This document shows, piece by piece, positions 1-8,263 of a stretch of DNA of 64,000 bases. The stretch's first letter is position 1. Each line of letters starts with the position of its first letter. The stretch comes from Pectobacterium fontis (lineage in GTDB: Bacteria; Pseudomonadota; Gammaproteobacteria; Enterobacterales; Enterobacteriaceae): assembly GCF_000803215.1 (NCBI RefSeq), contig NZ_JSXC01000026.1, positions 1 through 64,000 of the forward strand, written 5' to 3'. The notes beneath the pieces are model-generated. The model saw only the letters and a program-made list of their open reading frames with translations. It did not search any database and was not told the origin of the DNA. The position numbers and the translations under genes were made by a program.

Positions 1-9
1 AGAGGACAT
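1..9 (-). CDS. tktB: Transketolase, first codons only
   Basis: The complement of the first nine bases reads Met-Ser-Ser, with a GTGGAG ribosome-binding sequence between it and the talA stop. Enterobacterial transketolases start this way, and tktB follows talA in E. coli on the same strand. Transketolase moves two-carbon ketol units in the non-oxidative pentose phosphate pathway and would work with the transaldolase. Only three codons are inside the window, so the call rests on the start, the spacing and known synteny. Confidence 0.55.
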
Positions 10-24
10 GCTTGACTCCACAAG

Positions 25-975
25 TTACAGCTTGGCCGCCAACAGCGTTTCCAGCTTTTGTTGATCGGCAGCGAACAGGCGTATGCCTTCCGCCAGTTTA
101 TCGACGGCCATCGGATCCTGATGGTGCTCCCAGCGGAACTCGGCTTCAGACAGGGGGGAAGGGTGATGGAACGCTTCGGTTGATGGCGTGAGTTGGCGTT
201 CGACCGGAGCCGTGCTGTTTTTTAGTTGATCCAGCAGTGCAGGGGAGATTGTCAGGCGATCGCATCCCGCCAGCGCCAGAATCTGTTCCACTTTGCGGAA
301 GCTGGCACCCATGATCACCGTCTGGTAGCGGTGACGTTTGTAGTAATCATAGATATTACGCACAGAGATCACGCCGGGATCGTTTTCGGCCTGATAGTCG
401 CTGGTCGGCTGCTTTTGCTGATACCAGTCATAAATCCGACCCACAAACGGCGAGATCAGAAAAACGCCCGCTTCGGCACAGGCGCGCGCCTGCGCAAACG
501 AGAACAAGAGCGTCAGGTTGCAGTTAATTCCCTCTTTTTCCAGCTCTTCGGCGGCGCGAATCCCTTCCCAGGTGGCGGCGAGTTTAATCAGAATACGCGA
601 ACGCGGAATGTCTTTTTCCTGATACATCCCGATAAGTTTGCGGGCTTTCGCCACGCACATACCGCGATCGAACGAGAGCCGGGCATCCACTTCAGTGGAG
701 ATGCGCCCCGGAATACTTTTCAGCACTTCCGCACCGATATTCACCGCCAGTCGGTCGCTGGCGTTGATGAGTTGAGTTTCTTTGCTGCCGCCTTGCTGAT
801 GTGCGTAGGCAATTGCGTCAGCAAACAGCGGCTGATACTGGGGCAGCGTGGCGGCTTTCAGGATCAGGGATGGATTCGTGGTGGTATCTTGCGGTGAAAA
901 CTGACGAATGGAGTCGATATCGCCGCTGTCGGCGACCACCACGGTAAACTGCTTAAGGGCATCGAGTTGGTTCAT
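25..975 (-). CDS. talA: Transaldolase A
   Basis: A 316-residue cytoplasmic enzyme that moves a dihydroxyacetone unit between sedoheptulose 7-phosphate and glyceraldehyde 3-phosphate, giving fructose 6-phosphate and erythrose 4-phosphate. The Schiff-base lysine is Lys131 in the segment [11 protein letters not shown], and the length fits the family. The ATG at 975 is preferred to an in-frame ATG six codons upstream because AAGGAG lies 7 bases before it and the protein then begins [10 protein letters not shown], as in E. coli TalA. The transketolase gene follows 15 bases after the stop, so the two are probably co-transcribed. It is next to the tetronate-type locus, whose isomerases may supply erythrose 4-phosphate; this link is inference, since talA-tktB is also found together without such a locus. 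Confidence 0.96.
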   Translation of the reverse strand: MNQLDALKQFTVVVADSGDIDSIRQFSPQDTTTNPSLILKAATLPQYQPLFADAIAYAHQQGGSKETQLINASDRLAVNIGAEVLKSIPGRISTEVDARLSFDRGMCVAKARKLIGMYQEKDIPRSRILIKLAATWEGIRAAEELEKEGINCNLTLLFSFAQARACAEAGVFLISPFVGRIYDWYQQKQPTSDYQAENDPGVISVRNIYDYYKRHRYQTVIMGASFRKVEQILALAGCDRLTISPALLDQLKNSTAPVERQLTPSTEAFHHPSPLSEAEFRWEHHQDPMAVDKLAEGIRLFAADQQKLETLLAAKL

Positions 976-1108
976 GAATGAGCTCCTTGGCATAACTAAA
1001 AAGTCATCAGCGGAAGCGTATCCGCAGCGCCATGCCGCACTGCCTCATTGCTGGGTAGAATGACATGCACTTTTATGATTACTGTCATTGGAAAGCGTAT
1101 AGAGAGAG

Positions 1109-1153
1109 GGATTCGCCACTGGCGGCGAATCCGTGACCCGTTTTAGCGGGTCA
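1109..1153 (-). terminator. Double hairpin after the sugar-acid operon
   Basis: Two adjacent perfect stems follow the stop of the RpiB-like gene: a 7-bp stem (1134-1140 with 1147-1153) and a 9-bp stem (1109-1117 with 1124-1132). There is no strong uridine run, only a pyrimidine-rich CCCTCTCTCT on the minus strand. It may act as a terminator or as a 3' end stabiliser separating this operon from talA. Confidence 0.4.
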
Positions 1154-1162
1154 TTACCGTAG

Positions 1163-1621
1163 TTAACGAGTGCTTTCCTGATGCTCGTAATAGCTGATCT
1201 TTTCAATTTTTGGCGCTGAACTGCCGCCTTCAAATTCAGCATCCAGCCAGGCACTCACAATCTCTTTTGCCAGTTCTGGGCCGATAACCCGAGCGCCCAG
1301 TGCGATAATCTGTGCATTGTTACTTTTTCTGGCCCGTTGAGCCGAATAGGTGTCATGGCACTGCGCTGCACGAATGCCGGTGACCTTATTTGCCACAATG
1401 CTCATACCGATGCCAGTACCGCACAGCAGGATCCCACGCTCGTATGTTCCCGCTTTAATCGACACCGCGACCGCATGTGCGACGTCGGGGTAGATCGTGT
1501 TATCCTGATTCTTGTCGCTACTAAAATCGACCCAGGGAATAGTGAGCGAGTCCAGATAGCGGGTGAGGATATCGCGTAAACTCCAGGCTGCATCATCTGC
1601 GCCAATAGCGATTGGTTTCAT
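1163..1621 (-). CDS. RpiB/LacAB-family sugar-phosphate isomerase, EryI type
   Basis: A 152-residue isomerase of the RpiB/LacA/LacB fold. Cys67 in LLCGTGIG is the expected proton-transfer cysteine. The segment HDTYSAQRARKSNNAQII closely resembles what I recall of Brucella EryI, which makes D-erythrose 4-phosphate from a tetrulose 4-phosphate, more than ribose 5-phosphate isomerase B. The usual Asp-His near the N-terminus reads Asp9-Asp10 here. It is the last gene of the minus-strand operon, about 105 bases after the PTS EIIA gene, with AAGGAT before its ATG. The acid-sugar kinase in the same operon and the EryH-like gene opposite support a four-carbon phosphate substrate. The exact substrate is not known; a five- or six-carbon sugar phosphate remains possible. 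Confidence 0.85.
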   Translation of the reverse strand: MKPIAIGADDAAWSLRDILTRYLDSLTIPWVDFSSDKNQDNTIYPDVAHAVAVSIKAGTYERGILLCGTGIGMSIVANKVTGIRAAQCHDTYSAQRARKSNNAQIIALGARVIGPELAKEIVSAWLDAEFEGGSSAPKIEKISYYEHQESTR

Positions 1622-1726
1622 GGTAATTATCCTTACGTTTTATTAAAACAGTGATATTTAAAAGCAGTAATATTTAAAAACAGTCTGTTATCAGACAGCG
1701 TTGTCTCTTAATTCCAGCGTTCGCTA

Positions 1727-2095
1727 TTACTCCGCGAAAATTGTCATGTTGCCTTGTGCCGATAGCGCTGTGGGGAGCGGGCCAATCAGGTGAAGAGTGC
1801 CGGGCAGTTCCGCTTTTTCGGCTCCATCAAATAACAACGTAATATGCCCTAGTTCTTTCAGATTTTGACTGGCGACCTCACCTACTGCACTAATTGAATA
1901 AATGATGCCGAATAATTCCATTTTCTGATGAGGAGAAAGTGGTTCAATTAACTCACCGTCATGATGAGTAATGCAATAATCTCGGATGTCCTTAGGTGCG
2001 TTGTCGCTGAAAAGAATGAGACGTTTCTCGCTCAGAAATAATGCTGCATTTTCGCCTACCGAGCTTATTGTTGCCTGCCAGATAATCCGCCTCAT
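1727..2095 (-). CDS. PTS glucitol/sorbitol-type EIIA component, orphan
   Basis: A 122-residue cytoplasmic protein that I recognise as the SrlB (GutB) type of EIIA. Such proteins take phosphate from HPr on a histidine and pass it to an EIIB cysteine. His44, in the segment CITHHDGEL, lines up with the phosphorylated His43 of E. coli SrlB. The segment ELGHITLLFDGAEKAELPGT matches the SrlB C-terminal half. The gene lies 11 bases after the permease stop. No EIIC gene is present in this operon, and the only EIIB-like domain is fused to the kinase at 3244-4962. A phosphorelay from HPr to that fusion is the natural inference. The family call is strong; the role is not known. Confidence 0.87.
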   Translation of the reverse strand: MRRIIWQATISSVGENAALFLSEKRLILFSDNAPKDIRDYCITHHDGELIEPLSPHQKMELFGIIYSISAVGEVASQNLKELGHITLLFDGAEKAELPGTLHLIGPLPTALSAQGNMTIFAE

Positions 2096-2106
2096 TTTCC
2101 TTTTCC

Positions 2107-3132
2107 TTACTTTTGCTTATTGGCTGATGTATTAAGCGCATGGGACGGCCCGGCCTGCGGCGCATTATTTTCTGCGCCCGATGGAATAATGCCTTTTTTC
2201 TTCAAGCGATTATCAAACCAGGCGACGAGCACGGGCGCGGTGAGCATGGTGATAATGCTGGCTGTGGCCAGTTGCGCGGTGGCAGAGTCAACAAAGATCT
2301 GAAGACTCGGGTCGGCCTGTGCCACCATGGCGGGTGTCAGTGCGGAGCTGGCTGCGGTGGTGCCAAGCGCGGCACCCAGCGCCGTTTTTCGTTTCAGGAA
2401 TAGGTTGTACAGGAAGTAGAAAACCAGCCCGGTGAAAGCGGAAATGATGCCCAGAACAATGCCGGATAAACCCGCCGTAAAGACGGTGTGCATGCTGGAA
2501 TTAGCGCCAATCGCGAATGACATGATAATAATCACCAGCGGTTGCGCAGCGGCGCAGAGTTGCTTGAACTTCTCATCAAGATTACCCCACAGCATGCCGA
2601 TGAGTAGCGGGATGAGCATAGAGAGCAGGGCGGCAAACGGGATATTGGCTAAACCGCTGACGCCGAGCACCACCATTGTCACGAAGGGACCATCTTTAAT
2701 ACAGAAAACAGAGATGGCACCGGCATCACTGGCATCGCCGTAGTTACTGCACAGAGCAATATATAACGAGCTGTTTGAACTGGTGATACAGGCAATAAAC
2801 GCCAGCGTAGAAATGCCAAAGAAGCCAGCGGGGCCAAAAAAAGTGCCCATCAACCATACTGCCAGTGCGCCAGCACTGAATTTCAACATCAGCAGTATGG
2901 TGCCTTTATAGAGCGGAAGACCTGCCTGACGAATATTAATTGACGATCCGCAGATGAGAAGAAATATTCCCATCATGGCGCTGGAGCCTGCTTTAAATAA
3001 TGCTGTGGTAGGGCCGCCTATTTGTAATAGTGATGGTGCGAAGGTATTCATCAATATCGCCGCTAGCAGGGGGATAATGATTAACCCGCCAGGGACTTTA
3101 TTCATTTTTTCAAGGATGTTTATATTTTTCAT
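2107..3132 (-). CDS. KdgT-family permease, probable acid-sugar importer
   Basis: A 341-residue polytopic inner-membrane protein with about ten hydrophobic segments, of the 2-keto-3-deoxygluconate transporter (KDGT) family. The opening MNKVPGGLIIIPLLAAILMN and the ITSSNSSLYIAL segment are family hallmarks. E. coli KdgT (about 327 residues) is a proton symporter for 2-keto-3-deoxygluconate. Here no gene for that compound is adjacent, while a DUF1537 kinase and a PdxA2-type dehydrogenase are, so a four-carbon acid such as threonate or erythronate is more likely. It sits between the EIIA gene and the EIIB-kinase gene, where a PTS operon would carry its EIIC. The C-terminal tail after residue 310 is hydrophilic and poorly conserved. 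Confidence 0.85.
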   Translation of the reverse strand: MKNINILEKMNKVPGGLIIIPLLAAILMNTFAPSLLQIGGPTTALFKAGSSAMMGIFLLICGSSINIRQAGLPLYKGTILLMLKFSAGALAVWLMGTFFGPAGFFGISTLAFIACITSSNSSLYIALCSNYGDASDAGAISVFCIKDGPFVTMVVLGVSGLANIPFAALLSMLIPLLIGMLWGNLDEKFKQLCAAAQPLVIIIMSFAIGANSSMHTVFTAGLSGIVLGIISAFTGLVFYFLYNLFLKRKTALGAALGTTAASSALTPAMVAQADPSLQIFVDSATAQLATASIITMLTAPVLVAWFDNRLKKKGIIPSGAENNAPQAGPSHALNTSANKQK

Positions 3133-3165
3133 GGTGTTTCTCTCGTGTAGGGTAGAGCAACATCC

Positions 3166-3184
3166 AGGTCTGTTAATCAGACCT
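3166..3184 (-). other. Intercistronic hairpin between kinase and permease genes
   Basis: A perfect 7-bp inverted repeat (AGGTCTG/CAGACCT) with a 5-base loop lies in the 111-base gap between the kinase stop and the permease start. No uridine run follows on the minus strand, so it is more likely an RNA stability or processing element than a full terminator. Confidence 0.4.
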
Positions 3185-3243
3185 ATGCAATACGCAGGGA
3201 CTATTTTTATATTGAATTACGCTTTGTCATTTATATTTTTTAT

Positions 3244-4962
3244 TTATTGAATGGTTTCCCGATGAATGTGATTAATAATGGTATGGATAATATCCTCTGG
3301 TCCGGTCAAGCCGCCTTTCCCAACGCAAATTAATCCCTCATAATGACCGCCAATAATTTTTACCAAATCGGTTTGAGGGATAACGTAATCCACCATCTCA
3401 ATACCGTTGGCACCAAGCTGTTTGAGGACGTTGACCATGGTGTCGCCGCCCGTCATGTACAGCCCTTTAATGTCTGAGGCGGCAGCGTCCAGCACCGTTT
3501 TGACAATCTTACCCAGACCCTGATTGATATTTTCCGCCGCCTGACCATGCTCCAACCCGAAACGCTGTTCTTCCTCGTGGAGATCGAGCAGACGGCCTGT
3601 GAGTGCGGATTCAAATACGAAAATGGCATTGGCGTGCGTTTTCACGCACTCCAGCGCTTGCCTGACGACTCTCTGTACTTCGATATCCGCCGAGTGCTCT
3701 TTATCGATCAGCAATTCGGCATCAATAGGAATGTGGCAAACACGCGGGTCAGTTTCAATGAGTGCGGTAAGCTGTCTTTTGGTGACCGGCGTTGCGCTGC
3801 CAGCGACGACAATAACCGAACCCTGCTGCTGTTCCTGAGGGATGAGCGCTTTCTCTTTGCGCTCTTCGTCGTGGATCATTTCTCGGGTAAAAGCCAGACG
3901 CTCGGTAAAAGGACCGGGATCGACGGCCAATACGTTCCAATTGAGTTTGGTGACAGCACGGGCAATATTTTCTACATCGGCCAGTGAAATAGCATCGACG
4001 ACAATCACGCGCGCGCCTTCCCGCTGTTGTTGAACCAGAGCATCGCTAATGGCGTGGTAGCCTTTTAACACGCAAGACAGAGGAATATGCTTCACCTGAT
4101 GGTGAGTTTGCTCACCGAGTAGCCCGGGAACAAAGGTTTCCGTCACTGGCGTGCGAACGTCTTTAGCGACATCGGTACAGGAGAGGGCGACCGAATCAAT
4201 GACCGAATAACCGCCGACCACAATACGCCGTGATTGCGGCATGGCGGGAACAACTACCGCGATGGTTTCCTGCGGCAGGACTTCCAGCATGGCATCAATT
4301 TCGTAGCCGATACCCCCGCGCAGGGTGGTATCAACACGTTTAGTGAAATAGACCGCACCGCGTTCCAGGAGTGCTTGTGTTGCATTTCTCACGCGGTTTT
4401 TCGCTTCGGCTTTCGGCAGAGGGCGACTATCGCTGCTGATCACCATGGCCTGCCAGTCTGATTCACACTCGGTGAAGGACGTGGTATTAAAAAAGGCGGC
4501 GGTTTTCATGCCGCTACGCGCTAACAGGACGCCGATTGTCGTCGCGCCAGTGAGATCGTCAGCGACGATACCGAGTTTGTCCCCCTGCTTCCCCTCAGCC
4601 CGTAATCGGATACCGGCGGGGGTGACATCCGAAACGTAGATATCTTCTCGGATAAACTCTGCCAGCGGCCCCGTTTTCGCGGTCGGGTGGAGATTGATGG
4701 TTGGGATCCCGCGTTTGGGATAAAGACCGCAGCGCAGCGTGCCGCCGCAGTCGATGACCATTAAACCGATTTCCTGTTCATCCGGTTCCCCGTGTTTGAA
4801 GACATCCACCGATTCCCAGCCGGTGAGTTCCATTAACCGATCGACCACGGTAGGGCGAATTCCCCCGGTGATGTAGGCAATCTTTTTCTCTGGTGTGACA
4901 TTAATCAGCAGCGGCCCGCCCCAGCCTTTACCGCCCCTGATAATTTCCAAATATCGCGTCAT
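3244..4962 (-). CDS. Fusion: sorbitol-type PTS EIIB domain plus DUF1537 four-carbon acid-sugar kinase
   Basis: A 572-residue protein, about 130 residues longer at the N-terminus than ordinary DUF1537 kinases. Residues 1-115 match the EIIB domain of the sorbitol PTS protein Srl[39 protein letters not shown] with Cys72 and Cys78 (one should be the phospho-cysteine), [14 protein letters not shown], and [16 protein letters not shown]. Residues 130-572 are the kinase, opening [10 protein letters not shown] and ending with the nucleotide-site motifs TGGDT (near 500) and GKGGLTG (near 555). The family phosphorylates tetronates at O-4. There is no EIIC domain. The single frame through the junction and the ATG at the start of the EIIB homology argue for a genuine fusion. 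Its partner is probably the EIIA at 1727-2095; its product would go to the PdxA2-like enzyme upstream in the operon. Confidence 0.9.
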   Translation of the reverse strand: MTRYLEIIRGGKGWGGPLLINVTPEKKIAYITGGIRPTVVDRLMELTGWESVDVFKHGEPDEQEIGLMVIDCGGTLRCGLYPKRGIPTINLHPTAKTGPLAEFIREDIYVSDVTPAGIRLRAEGKQGDKLGIVADDLTGATTIGVLLARSGMKTAAFFNTTSFTECESDWQAMVISSDSRPLPKAEAKNRVRNATQALLERGAVYFTKRVDTTLRGGIGYEIDAMLEVLPQETIAVVVPAMPQSRRIVVGGYSVIDSVALSCTDVAKDVRTPVTETFVPGLLGEQTHHQVKHIPLSCVLKGYHAISDALVQQQREGARVIVVDAISLADVENIARAVTKLNWNVLAVDPGPFTERLAFTREMIHDEERKEKALIPQEQQQGSVIVVAGSATPVTKRQLTALIETDPRVCHIPIDAELLIDKEHSADIEVQRVVRQALECVKTHANAIFVFESALTGRLLDLHEEEQRFGLEHGQAAENINQGLGKIVKTVLDAAASDIKGLYMTGGDTMVNVLKQLGANGIEMVDYVIPQTDLVKIIGGHYEGLICVGKGGLTGPEDIIHTIINHIHRETIQ

Positions 4963-4995
4963 GGTATGTTCTCCATCAGTGACCTGAAACCGGCG

Positions 4996-6000
4996 TTAGT
5001 GCTTCATTTTCCAGTAACGTGCGGCAACCAGCGTCGATTCCAGCATGCTCACCGTGCCTGCTTTGCCCGTTCCGGCAATATCGAAAGCCGTGCCGTGGTC
5101 GACAGAACTGCGCATAAACGGCAAGCCGAAAGTGATGGTAATGGATCGCTCGAAATCGAGTGTTTTACAGGCGATATGCCCCTGATCGTGATAGAGCGAC
5201 AGAATGGCGTCGTAATGTCCTTGTTTTCCGAGATGGAAAACAGAATCCGCCGGAATCGGGCCTATCGCGTTGATACCCATTTCCTGAGCGGCTTTGACGG
5301 CAGGAATCAGGTTGTCTTTTTCTTCATGGCCAAACAGGCCGTTATCGGAGGCGTGCGGGTTAAGCGCCGCGACGGCGATACGCGGGTTTTTAATATTGAG
5401 CGCGGTAAATTCATGGTGAATTTGCTGGACGCAGGCGAGAACACGTTCTTTATTTGCATAGTCGCAGGCTTCTTTCAGCGCGATATGGCGGCTGACGAAA
5501 AACACCCGCAGTTTTTGCACATGGAACATCGTCAGGCCGTAATCTGAGCCGGTTTCAACCTGATAAATTTCGGTGTGTCCCGGTAATTTACAGCCTGCGA
5601 GTTTGATCGCTTCTTTATGGATGGGGGCAGTAGAGACGACATCAATGTCGCCAGCCAGTCCTAACTCAATGGATTTCATGACGTAATCAAGAGACATCTT
5701 CCCGGCGAGCTGTTGAACCTTACCCCATTCGATGCTCTCGCAATCATATTCGCCCGTTTCTAACACATCCAGCGTACCCCAGGTGAACTTGGCTTCGGCA
5801 GGAGACGTAATGACGTTGATCGAAAAATCGCAGTTTTTAATGGCCATCGCGCGGCGGATGATGGGAACCGAACCTATGAGGAAAGGGCGGCACTCTTCAT
5901 ACACGTCTTTATCCATCATGGTTGCTACCGAGATTTCGGGGCCGATTCCTGCTGGATCGCCGATGGTCAGAGCAACAACGGGTTTTTTTGCGGTCGACAT
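4996..6000 (-). CDS. PdxA2-type 4-phospho-D-threonate 3-dehydrogenase
   Basis: A 334-residue member of the PdxA family of NAD-dependent, metal-requiring dehydrogenases. The three metal-binding histidines are His142 (LPGHTEI), His216 (LNPHASD) and His271 (YHDQGH). PdxA itself acts on 4-phospho-hydroxy-threonine in vitamin B6 synthesis. PdxA2 proteins found beside DUF1537 kinases oxidise 4-phospho-D-threonate or -erythronate, which then loses carbon dioxide to give dihydroxyacetone phosphate. The context here (33 bases upstream of the kinase fusion, with a sugar permease and isomerases) favours the catabolic enzyme. It is the first gene of the minus-strand operon, and the 246-base gap to the divergent gene holds likely operators. 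The stereochemistry of the substrate cannot be told from sequence. Confidence 0.88.
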   Translation of the reverse strand: MSTAKKPVVALTIGDPAGIGPEISVATMMDKDVYEECRPFLIGSVPIIRRAMAIKNCDFSINVITSPAEAKFTWGTLDVLETGEYDCESIEWGKVQQLAGKMSLDYVMKSIELGLAGDIDVVSTAPIHKEAIKLAGCKLPGHTEIYQVETGSDYGLTMFHVQKLRVFFVSRHIALKEACDYANKERVLACVQQIHHEFTALNIKNPRIAVAALNPHASDNGLFGHEEKDNLIPAVKAAQEMGINAIGPIPADSVFHLGKQGHYDAILSLYHDQGHIACKTLDFERSITITFGLPFMRSSVDHGTAFDIAGTGKAGTVSMLESTLVAARYWKMKH

Positions 6001-6038
6001 AATTTCCCCTTTTTCGCATAAACCGGAGTGGTTTGCTT

Positions 6039-6061
6039 GTTCATATGTTCATTGAATGAAC
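6039..6061. promoter_or_regulatory. GTTCAT/ATGAAC repeats, candidate operator of the SorC-type regulator
   Basis: The divergent promoter region holds a perfect 15-base palindrome, GTTCATTGAATGAAC at 6047-6061, and a third GTTCAT half-site 8 bases upstream at 6039-6044. It lies 39-61 bases from the start of the dehydrogenase gene. Position and symmetry suit binding by the regulator at 7075-8040; the protein-site pairing is inference. Confidence 0.5.
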
Positions 6062-6101
6062 TTTTGTTTTATGGGATTTTACGATGTATTGAGGAAATAG
6101 C

Positions 6102-6117
6102 TTTGAATCCGATCACA
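6102..6117. promoter_or_regulatory. Possible CRP site
   Basis: TTTGA-N6-TCACA matches the cAMP-receptor-protein pattern TGTGA-N6-TCACA in nine of ten positions. It lies between the divergent arms of a sugar-acid catabolic locus, where catabolite control would be expected. A single site found by eye, so only a suggestion. Confidence 0.35.
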
Positions 6118-6246
6118 TTAAACACACTTTTTTTACTTATGGCGCTTTTTTGTGATCGGCAATGTGTTTGTAGTGTGAATATAAGTCTTGTTGAGTAACT
6201 TTTGTTACGCTACAGCACACGCCTCTGCACAAAAGCAGGAAATGAC

Positions 6247-7071
6247 ATGAAAAAAGTGATGATAGGCACGAGTTGGAAAATGAATAAAACCCGGCAGGAA
6301 GCGATGGACTATTGTGCGGTGTTATCCAGACAGCTTAACCCTGCGGCAGGTGAATGCATTCAACCCTTTGTGATCCCACCTTTTACCTTGATAAGGGAAG
6401 TGACCGAGTACCTGTCTGCGCATCAGGTGAATTGCCTGACTGGGGCGCAAAACATGCATTATGCTGACAATGGCGCATGGACGGGAGAGGTGTCTCCGGT
6501 AATGGTATGTGATTGCGGTGCCGCGCTGGTCGAGCTAGGGCATTCCGAACGGCGGCAACACTTTGCGGAAAACGATGCGGATATCCAGAAAAAAGTGCAG
6601 GCCGCGCTGCGTTACCAACTGCGTCCTCTGGTTTGCGTGGGCGACAGTGCGCAAGAGAAGGCGTGGGGCGTTTCTAAAGAAACCGTGATTCGACAAATGA
6701 AAATTGCGCTGGCTGGTTTACACGCGCAGCAGGCGGAAAAGGTCATCATCGCGTATGAGCCTGTCTGGGCCATTGGCGAAGGGGGAACGCCTGCCACCGC
6801 ACAGGAAGCGCAAGCTATTCACTCGGCTTTGCGTCAGGCGCTGGTTGCCCTGTATGACGAAGACCTTGCCTCGCGTATTACGCTTCTGTACGGCGGCAGC
6901 GTGAATCCGCATAATACGGACGAACTTATTCAATGCGCAGATATTGACGGATTATTTATTGGCAGGTCTGCATGGGACGCGGAGCATTTCTGCCAACTGG
7001 TGCGTAGTGTTTCAGCATTGTTGAATGGACAGGGTGAGCGAGTGACCCTAAGCGAAACCAAAATGGGTTAA
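6247..7071 (+). CDS. Triose-phosphate-isomerase-like protein, EryH (tetrulose-phosphate isomerase) type
   Basis: A 274-residue TIM-barrel isomerase. The catalytic set of triose-phosphate isomerase is visible: Lys in SWKMNK, His in ELGHSERR, Glu in AYEPVWAIG and the phosphate loop LYGGSVNP. The opening IGTSWKMNKT and the segments QNMHYADNGAWTGE and IDGLFIGRSAW resemble EryH, the L-erythrulose-phosphate isomerase of erythritol catabolism, rather than housekeeping TpiA (which begins with a GNWK motif). The ATG at 6247 is preferred because AGGAA precedes it at 8 bases and the homology starts there. The regulator gene begins 3 bases after the stop. Interconversion of dihydroxyacetone phosphate and glyceraldehyde 3-phosphate remains possible. 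Confidence 0.85.
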   Translation: MKKVMIGTSWKMNKTRQEAMDYCAVLSRQLNPAAGECIQPFVIPPFTLIREVTEYLSAHQVNCLTGAQNMHYADNGAWTGEVSPVMVCDCGAALVELGHSERRQHFAENDADIQKKVQAALRYQLRPLVCVGDSAQEKAWGVSKETVIRQMKIALAGLHAQQAEKVIIAYEPVWAIGEGGTPATAQEAQAIHSALRQALVALYDEDLASRITLLYGGSVNPHNTDELIQCADIDGLFIGRSAWDAEHFCQLVRSVSALLNGQGERVTLSETKMG

Positions 7072-7074
7072 GTC

Positions 7075-8040
7075 ATGAGTGAATTTGATTCAGACAGTGA
7101 ATTACTAACGGAAATAGCCGTCGCGTATTATGAAAATCAACAAACTCAGGAAGAAATTGCCAGCCGTTTTGGCATTTCGCGTATCAAAGTTGGACGTTTG
7201 TTGAAGCGCGCACGGGCGGAAGGGATCGTCGAGATCAATGTTCGCTATCATCCGGTATTTAGCTCTCAGCTTGAACAGCAATTTATTAAGAGCTTTGGCA
7301 TCAAGCGTGCGCTGATTGCGATCGATCACCATGATGAAGATGAACAACGCCAGCAGGTGGCCTCGCTGGTGTCCACTTACTTGTCCAGCATCCTGAAAAA
7401 TGGCATGTCCGTAGCGGTCGGACAGGGGCGCAACGTGGCGGCTGTCGCCAGTCACGTAGGCGTTTTTCCAGAACGACACTGCAAATTTATCTGTGGCATC
7501 GGCGGTACGCAGCGTGATGGGGAACTGATTGACGCCGATCATATCAGCCGCCATCTGGCACGAAAATTCAACGCTACCAGTGAAACGCTGTACGCGCCTG
7601 CCTATGTCGAAAACCCCGCGCTGAAATCTTCCTTTATGCAAAACCGTTTGATTAATGACACGCTTGAACGGGCCAGCAAAGCGGATATTGCACTGGTGGG
7701 ATTAGGCGACATGAACGAAAACAGCTTTATGGTTCAGCTCGGCTGGTTTACCTCACAGGAAATTATCACGGCGCGTCAGGATGAGGGCGTGGTCGGTGAT
7801 ATTGCGGGCTATGCTTTTCTGGATATTCAGGGCCGACCCGTGGATACGGTGATGAATGACAGAGTCATCGGCCTGAGTCTCGATCAGCTCCACAAGATCC
7901 CTTATGTGATTGCCATCGCCTCTGAAAATACCAAAGCGACGGCGATTCTGGCTGCGCTACGCTCTGGTATTGTCGATGTCATCGCCACCAGCGCCAGCAA
8001 TGCGCGCACGGTGCTGAGCTTGATATCCGCCAGACACTAG
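7075..8040 (+). CDS. SorC-family (EryD/DeoR-like) sugar-responsive regulator
   Basis: A 321-residue DNA-binding protein. Residues 10-55 form a helix-turn-helix (TQEEIASRFGISRIKVGRLL), followed by the SorC sugar-phosphate-binding domain with GQGRNVAAVA and a C-terminal part (ATAILAALRSGIVDVIATS) typical of the family. Members such as EryD, DeoR of Bacillus and SorC usually repress sugar operons and release DNA when they bind a sugar phosphate. The gene is in tight succession with the EryH-like gene (3-base gap) and divergent from the kinase operon, so it most likely controls both arms through the GTTCAT repeats. The effector may be a tetrulose or triose phosphate. Confidence 0.87.
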   Translation: MSEFDSDSELLTEIAVAYYENQQTQEEIASRFGISRIKVGRLLKRARAEGIVEINVRYHPVFSSQLEQQFIKSFGIKRALIAIDHHDEDEQRQQVASLVSTYLSSILKNGMSVAVGQGRNVAAVASHVGVFPERHCKFICGIGGTQRDGELIDADHISRHLARKFNATSETLYAPAYVENPALKSSFMQNRLINDTLERASKADIALVGLGDMNENSFMVQLGWFTSQEIITARQDEGVVGDIAGYAFLDIQGRPVDTVMNDRVIGLSLDQLHKIPYVIAIASENTKATAILAALRSGIVDVIATSASNARTVLSLISARH

Positions 8041-8066
8041 ATTTTTCTTCTTGCCTATCTCTTCCG

Positions 8067-8096
8067 ATCGCGTAGTACATCTGTACCGCGCGATTT
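8067..8096 (+). terminator. Possible terminator after the regulator gene
   Basis: ATCGCG (8067-8072) pairs with CGCGAT (8089-8094), with a nested GTAC/GTAC stem inside, followed by TTTCTT. Weak uridine tract, so moderate confidence. It would isolate the operon from maeB. Confidence 0.4.
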
Positions 8097-8263
8097 CTTG
8101 TCATCGCGCCCTGTTTTTTGCACGAAAAACCATCAAATAAAATAACTATATTAACCAGCATTCTCCCGCAGTTTTTGCCATCCTCGGTAGTTTCGTTATT
8201 TGCAAACACTATACTGGGTACTCTTTACCCTACAGACACAACAAAACCGAAAAGGTACATAAA

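Noticed and set aside
226-897. A 223-codon open frame on the plus strand
   Set aside because: It is antisense to talA, has no family resemblance and is explained by codon structure of talA.
2107-3132. 2-keto-3-deoxygluconate permease kdgT itself
   Set aside because: The family is right but the operon has no KDG-related gene and encodes four-carbon-acid enzymes, so the symbol was not used.
4996-6000. Vitamin B6 gene pdxA
   Set aside because: It is not beside surA/ksgA and lies in an operon with a DUF1537 kinase and a sugar permease, so the catabolic PdxA2 reading is preferred.
6247-7071. Housekeeping triose-phosphate isomerase (tpiA)
   Set aside because: The N-terminal signature GTSWKMNKT and the linkage to a SorC-type regulator and acid-sugar operon fit the EryH subgroup instead.
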